Positions 43,582 through 53,116 of a DNA stretch of 64,000 nucleotides are shown in pieces. Source of the stretch: Pedobacter sp. Hv1. Lineage in GTDB: Bacteria > Bacteroidota > Bacteroidia > Sphingobacteriales > Sphingobacteriaceae. The notes under the pieces were generated by a model. That model was given only the letters and a program-made list of their open reading frames with translations, made no database searches and was not told the origin of the DNA. Both the position numbers and the translations under genes were made by a program. Numbering within the stretch: the stretch's first letter is position 1; each line of letters opens with the position of its first letter. The stretch is from positions 124,001 to 188,000 of the forward strand of contig NZ_LLWP01000002.1 in assembly GCF_001412215.1 (NCBI RefSeq). Reading direction: 5' to 3'.

Positions 43582-45984
43582 TTAAAGTGTATTGTCAAAA
43601 GTGAGGTCTTTCTTTTTCTTTACGATCCCAAAATTATAGCTCATACCAATGTAGGCAATCCTCGAGTTGCTTCGGGTAAACACATGCTGCGTTAACATCG
43701 GGCTACTTAATTCGGCTTCTTGTCTTTGGGTTTTAAACACATCAGAAACGGTTAAATAGATAGACCCTTTCTTTTTAAGGATTTCGTGCCTAGCACCAAA
43801 ATTGAGCACAAAACTTGGCAGATATTTGCCTTGGGGTGTTAAACGTGCAGATTTATAATTAGAATTGACCTGTACAACCGTGCTTTTGCTAACTGTATAG
43901 CTCGAGTTGAAATTGGCACTCCATGTAAACGTATTTCTTTTGCTGCTGTAGCCCAAATTAGACGCATCAATCTGACTGTAAAATGCATTCGGCGTAAAAT
44001 TGATGTTCACCTTATCATTCAAATTTGCAGAGAAAACCACATCGGCACCGATAGCTTGATCATTGGCTAGATTTTGTTGTGTAGTAATTAAAGTTGTGCT
44101 ATTTAAAGGAGTGGTAATGGAAGTAAAACCATTGTACTTATAACGGTAATAGATACCTGGTAAAATACTAAAATTGTCATTTTTCCATTGATAGCCCAGC
44201 TCTACAGAATGGATAATCTCTGGCAAAAGGTATGGATTACCTACCCTGATATTTGTAGGGTCTGCATATTCTGCAAATGGGTTAAGGTCATCGCCCTCAG
44301 GTCTGCGCACCCTGCGGCTGTAGTTCAACTGCAGTTGTCTGCTATCTGTTAATTTATACGACAAATGTAGTGTTGGATAAACCTTAAAATAATGATTAGG
44401 GATGGTTACATCGGTGGTAATGAGATGAGAGTTCAGATCTGCATACTCTCCTCTTAACCCCAACATTAACCCAAATTTTTTCCATGATTGTTCAATGGTA
44501 CCATAAATTGCATGGATATTTTCATTATAGATAAAGCGATTGGTTTTTGCCTGATCTGTGATAAATCTTTGTTGACCATCATCGTACGCTTCGCCAAAGA
44601 AGTCCATATCGTGTCTGCTGTATTGCCCATCGTAACCTAGTTCTAACTTGGTATTTTCTGAGATGGGGTTTTCGTAAGCCAATGTCAATTGTTGGTTATC
44701 GGCAATCTGTTTGATAATGGTATTGTCTAACTGGTTAACATTGCTCGGAAATTTATAAACATTGGTATAACGGTTATCCTCTACCTCTGGCGAATGCGCA
44801 GCATTAAATTCTAACCTGATTTTGTGGTCTTCTTTTTTGAAATTGTGCTCAAAGAAAAAGGTAGCATCGGCTTCTCTTTCGTATTCGTAGTTTTTGCGGA
44901 TCCGTTGATAATCTGAGACTAGACCGTTGCTGTTGCTCACCATTTTAAGGGTAAGGTCATTCTTGTGCATGTTACGGAAATAATAGTTTCCAGAAATACC
45001 AATGGTATTCTTATCATCAATAGCATATTCTAAGCCTAGTGTTGCCGTATTAGAAAAGGGTCTTGAACTGGCACTGATCTCGTCTTGATAATAACTTGAT
45101 GTCCGACTGGTAGGATCTACCTGCGTTCTGTTATTGGTGGTTTGCCTTAACCGATAATCTTGCTTGATGCTGTAACTCCCAAATAAATTCACTTTACCTG
45201 GCTTATAATTCAGGTTAATACTAGTATTGTAGCGTTCTTGATTGCCAATATTAGCGGTAACACCGCCATTTAAACCATTTTTACTGTTCTTTTTTAGTAC
45301 AATATTGATAATGCCTCCGGTACCATCTGGTTTATATTTAGCAGATGGATTGGTAATTACCTCTATTCTGGCAATGCTATTTGCTGGAAGCTGTTGCAAA
45401 GCTGCAGCTGCATTTTTGCCCATAATGGGCGAAAGTTTTCCGTTGATCAATATCATTGCAGAAGAATTTCTGAGACTAACATTGCCATCAATATCAACCT
45501 GAACCAAAGGTACATTTTGTAATACCTCGCTTGCTGAACCTGATTTTGCCATTACATCTTGATCAACATTATACACTTTACGGTCTATAGAATTGCTGTA
45601 CAATTGCTTCTTAGCCGTAACCTCAACTTCTTTTAAAATTTTGGTGTCGTTTTTTAGTGTAATGTTTAAGGCTAGCTTTTGATGGCTTTGGTCTACGATT
45701 AATGCAGCCGATTTAAAGACTTGGTAACCTACAAAACTTGTTTGGATGTAATAACTTCCATCTGCAACACCTGTAAACCTATAATTTCCTTTTTGATCGG
45801 TTACTTCCTTCTTGATTACAGCATTGCTTTTCAGCTCTCTCAACTCTAGCGTTACAGATTCTAAATTTAAGTTGCTGGCCTGCTCTTTAACCACGCCAAC
45901 AATCTCTCCTTTTGATTGTGCAAAAGCTGGTAGGGCGAACATTAAACTGATAAATACTGTAATTAATCTAACTAGGGGCTGCAT
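43582..45984 (-). CDS. TonB-dependent receptor-like outer membrane beta-barrel protein
   Basis: An 800-residue receptor-like protein of the same type as its neighbour. Signal peptide from ATG 45984 (MQPLVRLITVF...AFAQ); CarboxypepD_reg-like domain; plug with EVLQNVPLVQVDIDGNVSLR and PDGTGGIINIVLKKNSK; barrel ending in IGMSYNF followed by a short KKKKD tail. A longer frame to 46050 exists but lacks a signal at its start. First gene of the pair; divergent from the metal-like cluster. Confidence 0.9.
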   Translation of the reverse strand: MQPLVRLITVFISLMFALPAFAQSKGEIVGVVKEQASNLNLESVTLELRELKSNAVIKKEVTDQKGNYRFTGVADGSYYIQTSFVGYQVFKSAALIVDQSHQKLALNITLKNDTKILKEVEVTAKKQLYSNSIDRKVYNVDQDVMAKSGSASEVLQNVPLVQVDIDGNVSLRNSSAMILINGKLSPIMGKNAAAALQQLPANSIARIEVITNPSAKYKPDGTGGIINIVLKKNSKNGLNGGVTANIGNQERYNTSINLNYKPGKVNLFGSYSIKQDYRLRQTTNNRTQVDPTSRTSSYYQDEISASSRPFSNTATLGLEYAIDDKNTIGISGNYYFRNMHKNDLTLKMVSNSNGLVSDYQRIRKNYEYEREADATFFFEHNFKKEDHKIRLEFNAAHSPEVEDNRYTNVYKFPSNVNQLDNTIIKQIADNQQLTLAYENPISENTKLELGYDGQYSRHDMDFFGEAYDDGQQRFITDQAKTNRFIYNENIHAIYGTIEQSWKKFGLMLGLRGEYADLNSHLITTDVTIPNHYFKVYPTLHLSYKLTDSRQLQLNYSRRVRRPEGDDLNPFAEYADPTNIRVGNPYLLPEIIHSVELGYQWKNDNFSILPGIYYRYKYNGFTSITTPLNSTTLITTQQNLANDQAIGADVVFSANLNDKVNINFTPNAFYSQIDASNLGYSSKRNTFTWSANFNSSYTVSKSTVVQVNSNYKSARLTPQGKYLPSFVLNFGARHEILKKKGSIYLTVSDVFKTQRQEAELSSPMLTQHVFTRSNSRIAYIGMSYNFGIVKKKKDLTFDNTL

Positions 45985-46091
45985 AAAATTATTTTCTGCA
46001 TAATTAGTGTTCAATTCTGTAGCATTCTTGAAGTTTGCAAAGCAGAGCAACAGATTGCATCAATTTTTAGAATTATTTTAAATTATATCAT

Positions 46092-46136
46092 AAATGTTAT
46101 AGTGAATTATCATTTTTTGTTGCAACTTTGATGCAA
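46092..46136. promoter_or_regulatory. Two dyads in the divergent promoter region of the metal-like cluster
   Basis: AAATGTTATA-GTGA-ATTATCATTT (46092-46115) is an imperfect dyad resembling Fur/Zur-type AAATG...CATTT sites, though the spacing is not the proteobacterial one. TTGCA-N7-TGCAA (46120-46136) is a perfect dyad next to the GTG start of the small His/Cys gene. The regulator is unknown. Confidence 0.4.
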
Positions 46137-46138
46137 TT

Positions 46139-46480
46139 GTGAAAGTCACCCTAAACACTTTTTTCAAAACCCTGATCAGGCAATGCTTCGGCATGGCCCT
46201 GTTATTGGTATTTGTGTTTTTCCAATGGTTTCAATTTCACCACCACCATCCATCTTTTGGTACGAGCACACAAAGCTCAAAAAATGCCCAGCTTTATCAG
46301 AAATGTGAAGTCTGCGAATTTGTACTGAGCAAGGAGAATAGTTGCATTACAGTCTCTAGCTTAAGTGCCCCTACACCTACCTCTTTTATCCTTATTGCAA
46401 TTCAATTTCTTCCCTATCAATTGGGAAAAACAAATTTAGTTGCCATACCTCTTGACAATAAGGGTCCTCCTTTGGCCTAA
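46139..46480 (+). CDS. Small membrane protein with HHHH and CxxC motifs
   Basis: A 113-residue protein starting at GTG. A hydrophobic segment (about 18-30, MALLLVFVFFQWF) is followed directly by FHHHHPSFG, then by KCEVCEFVLS, a C-x-x-C. His cluster and cysteine pair suggest metal binding at the outer face of the inner membrane or in the periplasm. I do not recognise a family with certainty. It begins a plus-strand run with a siderophore-type receptor and an ABC transporter. No ATG is available in frame near the hydrophobic segment. Confidence 0.6.
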   Translation: MKVTLNTFFKTLIRQCFGMALLLVFVFFQWFQFHHHHPSFGTSTQSSKNAQLYQKCEVCEFVLSKENSCITVSSLSAPTPTSFILIAIQFLPYQLGKTNLVAIPLDNKGPPLA

Positions 46481-46585
46481 TCATTCTCACCGCAACGCAT
46501 GGGCGTTGTTTACTTATTTCTACAATACAATCAAGATTATTTAAACGCTAACTGGCAAAAGCTAGTTGGAAATCAACACTCGTAA

Positions 46586-48937
46586 ATGAAATTTTTATAC
46601 TTATTCTGCTGCCTTTTGGTAAGCAGCTATTGCTATGGACAAGGAAGTCTAAAAGGAAAGATCAAACAAAAAGATGGCGCTCCTGCAGTAGCCGTAACTG
46701 TATCTCTAGCAAAAACCAATGCCACTACGGCCACAAATGAAAGTGGCGAATTTTGCTTTCAACAACTTCCTGAGGGAAATTATACCTTAAAAGTGAGCAG
46801 CATCAATTATGCTCCACTAAATACAGCTGTTAAAATTACCAATGGCAATACAACGGTGGTAAATCTAGAACTAAATATTGCCGACAATTTATTAGAGGAG
46901 CTGGAAATCAGTAAAAAAATTGTTAAAAAATCTACTGCACTCACCAGAACGTCAACTCCTTTAAAAGACTTGCCACAAAGTATCCAAGTGGTAAGCGAAA
47001 GGCAAATCAAAGATCAACAACTGTTATATGTTGAAGAGTCGCTAAAAAATGTAGCTGGAGTTAATTTTTCTTCACCCTATGGCACTTTCAATTATAGGGG
47101 TTTTGAAACCGGACTACAAGATATCATGTTCAATGGAATGAAAGGTAGTCCTTACCCAGAAGGCGTCTCTCCAATGCTTTCCAATGTAGAACGCATTGAG
47201 GTCATTCATGGGCCTACAGCCATTCTATATGGTCAGGGCGCATTGGGAGGCAACATTAACCTCGTTACCAAACAACCTAAAAAGTACACTTCTTTTAATG
47301 TAAGTGCTGCTGTGGGTAATTTAAACCTTTACCGTACCATGGCAGATGTGAGCGGAAGCTTAAATAAAGCCAAAAGCCTCTATTTTGTAAGCAGTGTAGG
47401 TTATCAGGATGGTGGTGTTTATCTAGACAATTATAAAAAGAGAAACCTGCAGTTATATGGTGCATTGCGATGGGACATTAGCCCCAAAACATTTGTACAG
47501 GTAAATGGAACTTATTTAAATGATAAACAGACCAGAAATTACCAACCTACCCTACCCATTGTAAAAAATGACCTGTTTGCTGTTCCTTATCGTTTCAACT
47601 TCTCTAGCTCTGATGCTTATTACAAAGGCAATTCTTATCAGGTACAGGCAGAGGCACAACACCAGTTCAATACAAATTGGAGCCTGCATTTATTGGCTAA
47701 TGTTGCCGAAAGCTCTTCTAAACGAAATGAATATGGTTCACTAGGCTATTACAACCCTAAAACAACGATGTTGTCACGTTCTTATACCAAAAAAGAGATC
47801 AATTCTCCATCTATATCTATTAATCCTTACCTGAATGGTAAATTCAATACTTTAGGCATCAAAAACAGCTTTTCTTTTGGTATCAATGCAGATTTTAAGC
47901 GTACCAATTATCCAAATGGATTTTTCCAGTACTCGGCAAATCCCATTTTCTTAAACAATCCAGAGGATCGTCCTTTTACTATAGAGGGACAAACCCTATT
48001 TTACCTTTCTACCCAAGAAACATTTACCTATAATATTTTTGGGGCCTATATACAAGATCAGATAGAAATTACGCCAAAGTTAAAGGGTCTGGTTGGCTTA
48101 CGTTATGCGAACTATTATGCAAGATACCATGTACCCAGCATTACTTACGATGGGGTAGAATTTAACGAGTACAATGAAAACCCTGAGGTTACCAGTGCCT
48201 TTATCCCTAGAATTGGATTGGTTTACCAGCCTTGGAAAAACACCAGTCTCTATTTCGACTATAATCAGGGTTTTACGCCTCAATACAACAACGCAAAATT
48301 ATATGGTGGTCCATTTGATCCTGAAACTAGCAACCAGTATGAGTTTGGTTACAAAGGCAGTTTCTTAGACAACAGCCTATTGGCGGGTGTTTCTATTTAT
48401 CGAATTGATAAAACGAATGTATTGACCAATGCATTAGACCCCAGCAACCCCAATTTATTAAGGGCAATTGGACAGGTAAGAAGTCAAGGAGTAGAGTTGA
48501 GCCTTACTGGTAAGGTTACTAACAGTTTATTTTTAACAGTCAATTACAGTAACAATAGCACTAAGGTACGCAAGAGCAATAAACCAGTAGAAATTGGGCA
48601 GACTTTTAGCAATTCGCCAAAACATATGGCCAGTATCTGGGCCAGTTATCAGTTTGAAAAAGGCAGTTTAAAAGGGCTACAAATTGGCATGGGACCACGT
48701 TATACCGGCAATAGGTTTATCAATATCAAAAGATTAAATACTGATGTATTGGTATTGCCAAGGTACACCATTGCCGACGCGATGTTGGGCTATCAACGCA
48801 ACCGTTATGGCTTTCAGTTCAATATCAATAACATTTTTGATAAACGATATGCCCAAAGCGGAGTGAATACCATTTACGCACCTGGCATGCCACGAAATTT
48901 CATGTTTACCGCTACTTACAGTTTTAAGAAATCATAA
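46586..48937 (+). CDS. TonB-dependent siderophore-type receptor
   Basis: A 783-residue outer membrane receptor. Signal peptide to about YGQG (19); CarboxypepD_reg-like domain (about 20-100); FhuA-type plug with TRTSTPLKDLPQSIQVVSER and NVERIEVIHGPTAILYGQGA; barrel with the siderophore-receptor style C-terminus ending in FTATYSFKKS. The substrate is probably a metal chelate. Three ABC genes follow in the same direction, the first beginning 2 bp after this stop. Confidence 0.9.
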   Translation: MKFLYLFCCLLVSSYCYGQGSLKGKIKQKDGAPAVAVTVSLAKTNATTATNESGEFCFQQLPEGNYTLKVSSINYAPLNTAVKITNGNTTVVNLELNIADNLLEELEISKKIVKKSTALTRTSTPLKDLPQSIQVVSERQIKDQQLLYVEESLKNVAGVNFSSPYGTFNYRGFETGLQDIMFNGMKGSPYPEGVSPMLSNVERIEVIHGPTAILYGQGALGGNINLVTKQPKKYTSFNVSAAVGNLNLYRTMADVSGSLNKAKSLYFVSSVGYQDGGVYLDNYKKRNLQLYGALRWDISPKTFVQVNGTYLNDKQTRNYQPTLPIVKNDLFAVPYRFNFSSSDAYYKGNSYQVQAEAQHQFNTNWSLHLLANVAESSSKRNEYGSLGYYNPKTTMLSRSYTKKEINSPSISINPYLNGKFNTLGIKNSFSFGINADFKRTNYPNGFFQYSANPIFLNNPEDRPFTIEGQTLFYLSTQETFTYNIFGAYIQDQIEITPKLKGLVGLRYANYYARYHVPSITYDGVEFNEYNENPEVTSAFIPRIGLVYQPWKNTSLYFDYNQGFTPQYNNAKLYGGPFDPETSNQYEFGYKGSFLDNSLLAGVSIYRIDKTNVLTNALDPSNPNLLRAIGQVRSQGVELSLTGKVTNSLFLTVNYSNNSTKVRKSNKPVEIGQTFSNSPKHMASIWASYQFEKGSLKGLQIGMGPRYTGNRFINIKRLNTDVLVLPRYTIADAMLGYQRNRYGFQFNINNIFDKRYAQSGVNTIYAPGMPRNFMFTATYSFKKS

Positions 48938-48939
48938 AA

Positions 48940-50346
48940 ATGATCAAGGTTATTGCATTCAACGAAATCAGATCTGCCCTTCGCAACAAAACAATGGTGT
49001 TGTTAAGCATTATATTTTGGTTACTCATTGTGGTAGCCACATTTGGTGGATTTAAAAACTATACGCTCGCAGACCAGAACAGAGAACAGGCCAAAGCCAT
49101 GTTCAGAAAAGAATGGGTAGAACAAAAGGCCAATCCACATTCTGCTGCACATTTTGGCACGTATTTATTTAAGCCATTTTCTCTATTGAGTTTATTCGAT
49201 ACTGGCCTAAACAATTATACTGGCACCTCTTATAGAGTGGAGGCACACCATCAAGCAGAGATGAATTATGCTGCTGCACAAGATAGCGATACCGAGATGC
49301 GCTTTGGCGAATTGACTATTGCTTCACTTTTACAGCTATTTTTACCACTTTTGATTATTTTTCTTTGTTTTCAATCGGTAAGCAAAGAACGCGAAAACCA
49401 CACGCTAAAACTTTTGTATGCACAAGGATTAAAGCCTTCATCCTTGTTATGGGGTAAAATTGCAGGTAATTATTTATTGATAGGCTTCATTACCATTCCT
49501 GCATTTTTAATCATGTTATTGGCCGTAGGCCTTAAAGAACCGAGTCTATTGGCCAGAACACTTGCTTTTAGCATTTGTTATCTGCTCTACTTTTTAATAC
49601 TGATCAGCATTTTTGTTTATGTCTCTGCATTGAGCAAAAGCTCTAAAAATGCGCTTTTAACAAGCTTAGGGCTTTGGGTTTTCTTTTGTGTAATGTTGCC
49701 CAAAATTGTTACGGGTTTAGCCAACAATTGGTACAGTTTACCATCACGGGGTGCATTTAATAAAGCCATAGAAACAGGAACCAAAGAAGGCATTAATGGT
49801 GATAAAGACCGAATGGGTCGTTATAAAGATTACCTGAGCCAAACCCTGGCTAAGTATAAGGTAGATAGTGCCAGTCAACTGCCCATCAATTTTGATGGTT
49901 TGAACATGCAAAATGGTGAAGATTACTTAACCAAGGTCTATTTAAATTATGCCAAAGAAGTAGAAAAGAAGATTGAACAACAACAATTCGTTCAGCAGGT
50001 GCTTGCTTTTATCGATCCTTTTTTGAGTATCCAGCAATTATCTATGGCCTACGCTGGCACTGATTACGAGCATCATATCAATTTTCATCAACATGCACAA
50101 CAATACCGAGATGAGTTTATCCGAAAACTGAATTTCAAGATGGCTTATGGTGACAAAAACTATCTCAAATATGACTATCAGGTTGGCCCTGACTTCTTTA
50201 AAACCATGCACGATTTTGAGTACCAACAACCCCAATTAGGTTGGGCTCTTCAAAAACACCAATATGCCCTTTATGCCTTGTTGTTGTGGTTAGCTGTTAC
50301 CCTATCTCTTGTTCCAATTATTTCTAAAAAAATAGCCATTAACTGA
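48940..50346 (+). CDS. ABC-2-type permease, DUF3526-like
   Basis: A 468-residue inner membrane protein. One helix at about 17-37, a periplasmic loop to about 130 with PHSAAHFGTYLFKP typical of DUF3526 proteins, a block of membrane helices from about 130 to 260, a second large periplasmic domain (about 265-440) and a last helix. ABC-2 permeases of this kind are found with NosF/NosY-like systems. Paired with the next gene as a heterodimer. Starts 2 bp after the receptor stop. Confidence 0.85.
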   Translation: MIKVIAFNEIRSALRNKTMVLLSIIFWLLIVVATFGGFKNYTLADQNREQAKAMFRKEWVEQKANPHSAAHFGTYLFKPFSLLSLFDTGLNNYTGTSYRVEAHHQAEMNYAAAQDSDTEMRFGELTIASLLQLFLPLLIIFLCFQSVSKERENHTLKLLYAQGLKPSSLLWGKIAGNYLLIGFITIPAFLIMLLAVGLKEPSLLARTLAFSICYLLYFLILISIFVYVSALSKSSKNALLTSLGLWVFFCVMLPKIVTGLANNWYSLPSRGAFNKAIETGTKEGINGDKDRMGRYKDYLSQTLAKYKVDSASQLPINFDGLNMQNGEDYLTKVYLNYAKEVEKKIEQQQFVQQVLAFIDPFLSIQQLSMAYAGTDYEHHINFHQHAQQYRDEFIRKLNFKMAYGDKNYLKYDYQVGPDFFKTMHDFEYQQPQLGWALQKHQYALYALLLWLAVTLSLVPIISKKIAIN

Positions 50347-50347
50347 T

Positions 50348-51769
50348 ATGAAACTATTTAACACCATCTTTCATTTTGAATGGATACAGCTTAAAAGGCA
50401 AAAAACACAATGGATCAGCTTATTTGTCTTTTTTATAATTGGATGTTATGCCACCTATGCTGGCCATCGCACCATTCAAAAGCAAAACTTGGTTCTTACC
50501 AAATTGCAACAGCAGTATAACCAAGACCATGTGTTGACCCTACAAAAATTCACGGATACTTTAACCGCCGAAACAAAGGCGCAAGCTGCACAGGCAGGAA
50601 TGGCCCAAATTATTAATTTTCGAATGCCACCTTTGGCCCTAGACCATCCTCATGCTTTAGCAACATTATCCATTGGCCAGCGTGATGTGAACCCGTATTA
50701 TCAAAAGGTAAAATCTTCTGTTAATTACCTAGATCAGGAAAATGTAGAGATCAGTAACCCTGCCCAGCTTTTTGCCGGAAATTTTGATCTCGCTTTTGTG
50801 TTGATCTATCTGCTGCCTTTACTAATTATTACACTTTGTTACCCTACCTATGCCGAAGAAAAGGAACAGGGCACCTATGCGCTATTGAGCATTCAAGCAA
50901 GTAATTTAACCACCATTTTGAACTATAAACTTTTGTTCAGGTTAACAGTTGTGCTTGGTTTGGTCTTGTTACTCAATTTGGTAGGTTTTGCAGTTGCAGG
51001 GCAACAAACCGTACTCTCTTTAAGCTCAGCTATGTTATGGCTATGGTTGAGTTTGGCCTACATTGCTTTTTGGTTTGCCATTTGTTATTTTTTCTTGCAG
51101 TTTAAACGAAGTTCTATTGTTACGGCCTTACAATTGATAGGTGCTTGGTTGTTTTTTCTGATCCTGCTCCCTTCGTTAACTAACAGCTACATCAGCCTTA
51201 AACATCCCATACCATTAAGGGCAAGCTTGGCTTCGTACCAAAGGCATGTAAGTGAAGAAGTATGGGAAATGAAGCCTATTGTACTGGCCGATTCTTTTAA
51301 CAGATACAACCCACAATACAATTCTTCGATCAATTTGGCCAAAGACAGCACCAAAAATGGAGAAAGGTTTATAGCAGGATATTACGATCTATCGGAACGA
51401 AAAGTAGCAAGGTTTGCCAAACACATAGACCAGCAATTGGTTCAAAAAAATCAAATGGCGGCTCAGCTAGCTGTAATTAATCCGAGCATCCAATTACAAT
51501 ACCTATTCAATGCTTTGGCCCATACAGGGCGAAATGATCATCAAAACTTCAAACAAGCAGTAAGCCGTTTTCAAAAAGAATGGAAACATCACCTACTCCG
51601 TTATCAATTAACAGGCACTTATTTTACTCCAGCAGAATTGAAACAGCTACCAAAGTTTAAGCTAGAAAATGATACAAATAATTTATCCATTTGGATGGGC
51701 AGTTTAAGCTTATGGATAGGTACTATGCTATTTCTAATGCTCTCATTAATGATCAACAAAAAAAATTAA
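50348..51769 (+). CDS. ABC-2-type permease, DUF3526-like (second subunit)
   Basis: A 473-residue membrane protein with the same plan as the previous gene: one N-terminal helix, a periplasmic loop (HPHALATLSIGQRDVNPYYQKV), a helix block from about 145, a second periplasmic domain and a C-terminal helix. It begins right after the previous stop and lies 10 bp before the ATPase gene. Probably the second subunit of a heterodimeric channel. Function unknown. Confidence 0.85.
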   Translation: MKLFNTIFHFEWIQLKRQKTQWISLFVFFIIGCYATYAGHRTIQKQNLVLTKLQQQYNQDHVLTLQKFTDTLTAETKAQAAQAGMAQIINFRMPPLALDHPHALATLSIGQRDVNPYYQKVKSSVNYLDQENVEISNPAQLFAGNFDLAFVLIYLLPLLIITLCYPTYAEEKEQGTYALLSIQASNLTTILNYKLLFRLTVVLGLVLLLNLVGFAVAGQQTVLSLSSAMLWLWLSLAYIAFWFAICYFFLQFKRSSIVTALQLIGAWLFFLILLPSLTNSYISLKHPIPLRASLASYQRHVSEEVWEMKPIVLADSFNRYNPQYNSSINLAKDSTKNGERFIAGYYDLSERKVARFAKHIDQQLVQKNQMAAQLAVINPSIQLQYLFNALAHTGRNDHQNFKQAVSRFQKEWKHHLLRYQLTGTYFTPAELKQLPKFKLENDTNNLSIWMGSLSLWIGTMLFLMLSLMINKKN

Positions 51770-51779
51770 ACCGAACAAA

Positions 51780-52475
51780 ATGTTACAAGCAATTAATTTA
51801 ACAAAAAAATATAATGATCAACTGGCTTTAAACAAGCTTAATCTCACCATTAATCAAGGAGATGTATTTTGTCTTTTAGGCCAGAATGGCGCAGGAAAAA
51901 CCACTACAATTAATCTTTTCTTAGGTTTTATCGCACCTAGTACCGGACAAGCTTTAATTTATGGCACTTCTGTAGCAGAAGATCCGGCAGTTACCAGAAA
52001 ACATTTAGCCTATATACCAGAGGTTGTCATGCTGTATGCCAATTTGACCAGTATTGAAAATCTAGATTTTTTTAGTCGATTGGCAGGGTTTAAATATTCG
52101 AGAAAAGAACTGGAAAAATTTTTAACCACAGTTGGTCTCCAACAAGAAGCATTCGACAAAAGAATGGGGGGCTATTCTAAAGGGATGCGTCAGAAAGTAG
52201 GCATTGCAATTGCTTTGGCCAAAAACGCAGATGTATTGTTAATGGACGAACCAACTTCTGGCTTAGATCCTAAAGCTACCAATGAGTTTACAGAATTGGT
52301 TAAAGAACTGGGTAAGCAAGGTAAGGCCATCATAATGGCTACCCACGACATTTTCAATGCTGTAAATGTGGGTACCAGAATAGGAATTATGAGAAGAGGC
52401 GAACTGGTTCACGAAATGTCGACAGAAAACCTAGATGCCAACGATTTACAAAAACTCTATCTGGAAACCATTTAA
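51780..52475 (+). CDS. ABC transporter ATP-binding protein
   Basis: A 231-residue ATPase of the ABC-2/NosF class. Walker A GQNGAGKTT (34-42), a YSKGMRQK signature in place of LSGGQ (usual in this class), Walker B VLLMDEPTSGLD, and the H-loop ATHD. It serves the two upstream permeases. Confidence 0.9.
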   Translation: MLQAINLTKKYNDQLALNKLNLTINQGDVFCLLGQNGAGKTTTINLFLGFIAPSTGQALIYGTSVAEDPAVTRKHLAYIPEVVMLYANLTSIENLDFFSRLAGFKYSRKELEKFLTTVGLQQEAFDKRMGGYSKGMRQKVGIAIALAKNADVLLMDEPTSGLDPKATNEFTELVKELGKQGKAIIMATHDIFNAVNVGTRIGIMRRGELVHEMSTENLDANDLQKLYLETI

Positions 52476-52530
52476 TGTATGGGTAACAAACAATAGAAAT
52501 TTCTTCTGGTGTATATTTAATAGTTAAAAA

Positions 52531-52986
52531 ATGATCAAAATATTTTTCAGCCTAAGCTTATGGTTCTGCTTTACCTATGCTTTTGCCCAAAGGACCCACA
52601 ATCCAAATGACCAGATCAGGTCTATCAATTGGGATGCGATTGGAAGTGTAACTTATGTGCTAACAGAGAAAAATGAACTTTCGCCTATTTATACCGAATT
52701 GATTCTTAGGTTCGAGAACAAGTCTTTTGATTTATTGGGCTATTTAATTCCCATAAAAAGCAAGTTGAAACATGAACGTTTTCTATTGGCATCTTTACCC
52801 ATTAGCCAATGTTTTTTCTGTGGCAAAAATGGTGTGCCATCAATGATTTTGGTTGAAATGAAAAACCCCATTTCATTTACCGATAAACCTATCCGCTTAA
52901 AGGGTATACTTAAATTGCCCAGAGGAAGTAATCAAACTGTAATTACCCTAGCCGATGCAGAATTAATACCCGACCAACGCTATTGA
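52531..52986 (+). CDS. Secreted DUF3299-like protein
   Basis: A 151-residue protein with a signal peptide (to AFAQ, 19). The mature part reads like DUF3299: a phrase for staying above a membrane (FDLLGYLIPI), RFLLASLPISQCFFCGKNG with a C-x-x-C, and IRLKGILKLP near the end. From memory, DUF3299-type proteins accompany some metal-uptake ABC operons such as zrg of Vibrio; I could not check this. Periplasmic or surface-associated. A terminator follows. Confidence 0.65.
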   Translation: MIKIFFSLSLWFCFTYAFAQRTHNPNDQIRSINWDAIGSVTYVLTEKNELSPIYTELILRFENKSFDLLGYLIPIKSKLKHERFLLASLPISQCFFCGKNGVPSMILVEMKNPISFTDKPIRLKGILKLPRGSNQTVITLADAELIPDQRY

Positions 52987-53008
52987 TTGGAAAAGTAAAA
53001 CATACAAA

Positions 53009-53036
53009 AGCCCTAGATTGCGCTAGGGCTTTTTGT
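53009..53036 (+). terminator. Intrinsic terminator after the DUF3299-like gene
   Basis: AGCCCTAG (53009-53016), loop of 6, CTAGGGCT (53023-53030), followed by a T-rich run. It ends the plus-strand cluster that begins at 46139. Confidence 0.92.
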
Positions 53037-53116
53037 TTTTCCAATACCCACAATGTAAATGAGATAAGGAACATTATTACTATTAACAAGTGAGGCGTTA
53101 ACTAGAAATAATACGA

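Noticed and set aside
46092..46115. A definite Zur box before the metal-like cluster
   Set aside because: Half-sites match partly, but the spacing and right arm differ, so I report only dyads.
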